Assembly (NCBI RefSeq): GCF_020162115.1
Contig: NZ_CP083911.1
Location: 1,054,001-1,118,000, forward strand
From: Tepidimonas taiwanensis
GTDB taxonomy: Bacteria; Pseudomonadota; Gammaproteobacteria; Burkholderiales; Burkholderiaceae_C
Length of the DNA: 64,000 nucleotides
Direction of reading: 5' to 3'
Both the position numbers and the translations under genes were made by a program. Below are positions 62,379-64,000 of the stretch, piece after piece (positions within the stretch are counted from its first letter, which is position 1; each line of letters starts with the position of its first letter). The notes below the pieces were generated by a model, which made no database searches, was not told the origin of the DNA, and saw only the letters and a list, made by a program, of their open reading frames with translations.

Positions 62379-64000
62379 TCAGAGGGTGTCCAGCAGGGGC
62401 GCGGCGGTCTCGATACCAGCACGGATCAGCTCGGCCGGCAGGTCTAGCGCCACGGCCGTGCCCAGCGTGGCGAGCAGCGTGGGCACGCCGATGCGGCCCA
62501 GCAGCGCCGCCACACCCGGCTGCTCCAGCGACAGCAACGGCGTACGGCGGCTGCCCTGGAGCAACACCACCTGCTGCCCGTCGAGCGTCACGAAGCGGCG
62601 GCCATCGGCGATGTGCGCCTCTGCGAGGGCGTGGCGCGGATCGGTGCTGTAAAGCAACACGTCCCCATCGCACAGCTCGGCCAGCCCAGCGCACACCTCG
62701 CAGTCGGCGTTGAGCACGGCGCAGCCCTGGGGCAGCACGACGTCCACCTGCGTGCGCAGCACCTTGCGCATGTCGTCGCGCGTGCGGATGTCGTGGTCCT
62801 CCAGCCCCTGCGGTTCGGGCACGTCGGTCACCACGCCCACCAGGCAGCGGTCGTACGGCAGTCCTTCGTCGAGGATGCAGCGCGGGGAGGTTTCGATCAC
62901 CGCCGCTTCGACGCAGCGGTTCATCAGCAGCCGTTGGCCCGCTTCCCAATCCGAGGGAACGCTCGCATCCACCGGGTGCATCTGCAGATACAGCCGCCCG
63001 CCACACGACACGCCGGTGGCCGGCCCCTTGCGCTGCAGCAGCGCCCCCACCAGCAGCGCCAGCGCGGTCGTCTCGCGCGTGCCGGTGATGCCCACCACGG
63101 GGATGCGGCCGTCCTCAGCGCCCGGGAACAGGTGTTCGACGATCGCCTCGCCCACCGGCCGCGGCTTGCCGTTGGCCGGTTTGAGGTGCGGCAACAGCCC
63201 CGGTCCTGCGTTGACCTCGACGATCGCGCCGCCCTGGGCCGCAAGCGGCTGGCCAATGTCCTCGACCACCAGGTCGATCCCGGCGATGTCGAGCCCCACG
63301 ACACGCGCGGCGATCCCGGCGATCTCGGCCACGTCCGGGTGGACGAGGTCCGTGACGTCGTCGGTGAGCAGCCCGGTGCGCTGCACCAGCACCTCGCGAC
63401 CCGCCTCCGGCACGCTCTCGGGCGTCAGGCCCTGGCGGCGCAGCTCCAGCATCACGTCGCGGTTTTCCGGCAGGCGGATCGTGTCCAGCGGAAACTCTTC
63501 CTCCTCGCCGCGGCGGGGGTCGCTGTTGATGTCGCGCTCGATGAGTTCCCGTACCGTGTGAATGCCGTCGCCCACGATCACCGCCCGCTCGCCGCGCGAC
63601 GCCGCCACCACGCGCCCGCCGATGACCAGCACCCGGTGTTCGTGGCCGCGGATGTAGCGCTCGACCATCACCTCGGAGCCCTCGCGCTCGGCCAGCGCGT
63701 AGGCGGCTTCCACCTCCTCGCGCGTGCGCACGTCGAGCGACACGCCGCGCGCGTGGTTGGCGTCCACCGGCTTGACGACGACCGGCAGGCCGATATCCTG
63801 CGCCGCTTCCCAGGCATCGTCGGGGCTGGTGACGACGCGCCCCTCCGGCACCGGCACACCGCACTCGGCCAGCAGCCGCTTGGTCAGGTCCTTGTCGCGC
63901 GAGATCGTCTCCGCGATGGCGCTGGTGCGATCGGTCTCGGCCGTCCAGATCCGGCGCTGCCGCGCCCCATAGCCGAGCTGCACCAGGTTGCCCTCCGTCA
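62379..64000 (-). CDS. Second cyanophycin synthetase paralogue (CphA'/CphA2-like), N-terminus outside the window
   Basis: About 540 residues are visible; the frame stays open to the right edge. The ATP-grasp core (PVVVKPVDANHARGVSLDV) and ESVPEAGREVLVQRTG follow the CphA pattern, but the Mur-ligase P-loop reads GITGTRETTALALL, with Glu in place of the essential Lys of GTNGKTT. The protein ends after the Mur central domain and lacks the C-terminal domain seen in the downstream CphA. It probably lost one ligase activity. Partner or dipeptide-polymerising (CphA2-type) roles are possible but inferred. Confidence 0.85.
   Translation of the reverse strand, partial: TEGNLVQLGYGARQRRIWTAETDRTSAIAETISRDKDLTKRLLAECGVPVPEGRVVTSPDDAWEAAQDIGLPVVVKPVDANHARGVSLDVRTREEVEAAYALAEREGSEVMVERYIRGHEHRVLVIGGRVVAASRGERAVIVGDGIHTVRELIERDINSDPRRGEEEEFPLDTIRLPENRDVMLELRRQGLTPESVPEAGREVLVQRTGLLTDDVTDLVHPDVAEIAGIAARVVGLDIAGIDLVVEDIGQPLAAQGGAIVEVNAGPGLLPHLKPANGKPRPVGEAIVEHLFPGAEDGRIPVVGITGTRETTALALLVGALLQRKGPATGVSCGGRLYLQMHPVDASVPSDWEAGQRLLMNRCVEAAVIETSPRCILDEGLPYDRCLVGVVTDVPEPQGLEDHDIRTRDDMRKVLRTQVDVVLPQGCAVLNADCEVCAGLAELCDGDVLLYSTDPRHALAEAHIADGRRFVTLDGQQVVLLQGSRRTPLLSLEQPGVAALLGRIGVPTLLATLGTAVALDLPAELIRAGIETAAPLLDTL

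Overview
The window is a dense, GC-rich bacterial chromosome segment. Its gene orders (yhbY/rlmE-ftsH-folP-glmM; rimP-nusA-infB-rbfA-truB-typA; smpB/ratA-rnfH-guaB-guaA; tandem cyanophycin synthetases) and protein sequences point to a betaproteobacterium of the order Burkholderiales, most likely Comamonadaceae-like. The taxonomic call is inference from gene order and protein character; no search was run. Nearly everything is core chromosome. There is no prophage, insertion sequence or CRISPR array.

Layout. 1-7.4 kb: end of yggX, fpr-dsbB-FAD oxidoreductase, a LysE exporter with pyrD, rpiA and the M3 oligopeptidase. 7.5-13.3 kb: yhbY facing away from rlmE-ftsH-folP-glmM. 13.3-15.3 kb: a class-I glutamine-amidotransferase-like hydrolase and an OlsB-like acyltransferase. 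15.3-26.3 kb: a phosphate and polyphosphate block (ppk-sixA, ppx, pstSCAB, phoU-phoB-phoR) with divergent Pho boxes between pstS and phoU. 26.3-30.5 kb: a membrane glycosyltransferase-like protein whose 3' end is repeated three times, then rpmE2, rho and trxA. 30.6-33.5 kb: dnaX (with a probable programmed frameshift site), ybaB and recR. 33.6-41.3 kb: an orphan periplasmic binding protein, ligA, a small c-type cytochrome, glnD, map, tRNA-Arg, tRNA-Pro and a glutathione S-transferase remnant. 41.4-51.1 kb: the rimP-nusA-infB-rbfA-truB-typA translation operon, continuing into a transporter fragment and a 3-hydroxyisobutyryl-CoA hydrolase-like gene. 51.2-57.2 kb: smpB, ratA-rnfH, guaB and guaA, with a toxin-antitoxin pair on each side of guaA (AbrB/PIN before, MntA/HepT after). 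57.3-59.6 kb: a truncated PaiB-like gene, a tadA fused to a decayed alpha/beta-hydrolase domain, and an LD-carboxypeptidase. 59.7-64.0 kb: two cyanophycin synthetase genes in tandem, the second running off the window.

How they work together. The phosphate block couples uptake (Pst), sensing (PhoR/PhoB/PhoU) and storage (Ppk/Ppx). GlnD senses nitrogen and the Cph enzymes store it as cyanophycin. The rimP operon, rbfA, truB, typA, rlmE, yhbY, map, smpB and two tRNAs serve the translation machinery. Several gene remnants (GST, EamA, PaiB) and the decayed hydrolase half of TadA suggest ongoing gene loss.

The most interesting signals are the dnaX A9 slippery site with a correctly spaced hairpin, the in-frame triplication of a gene's tail, a second CphA whose P-loop lysine is replaced, the TadA fusion, and a recurring -10 box placed 6-8 nt before start codons that lack a Shine-Dalgarno (SD) sequence, which suggests leaderless mRNAs.
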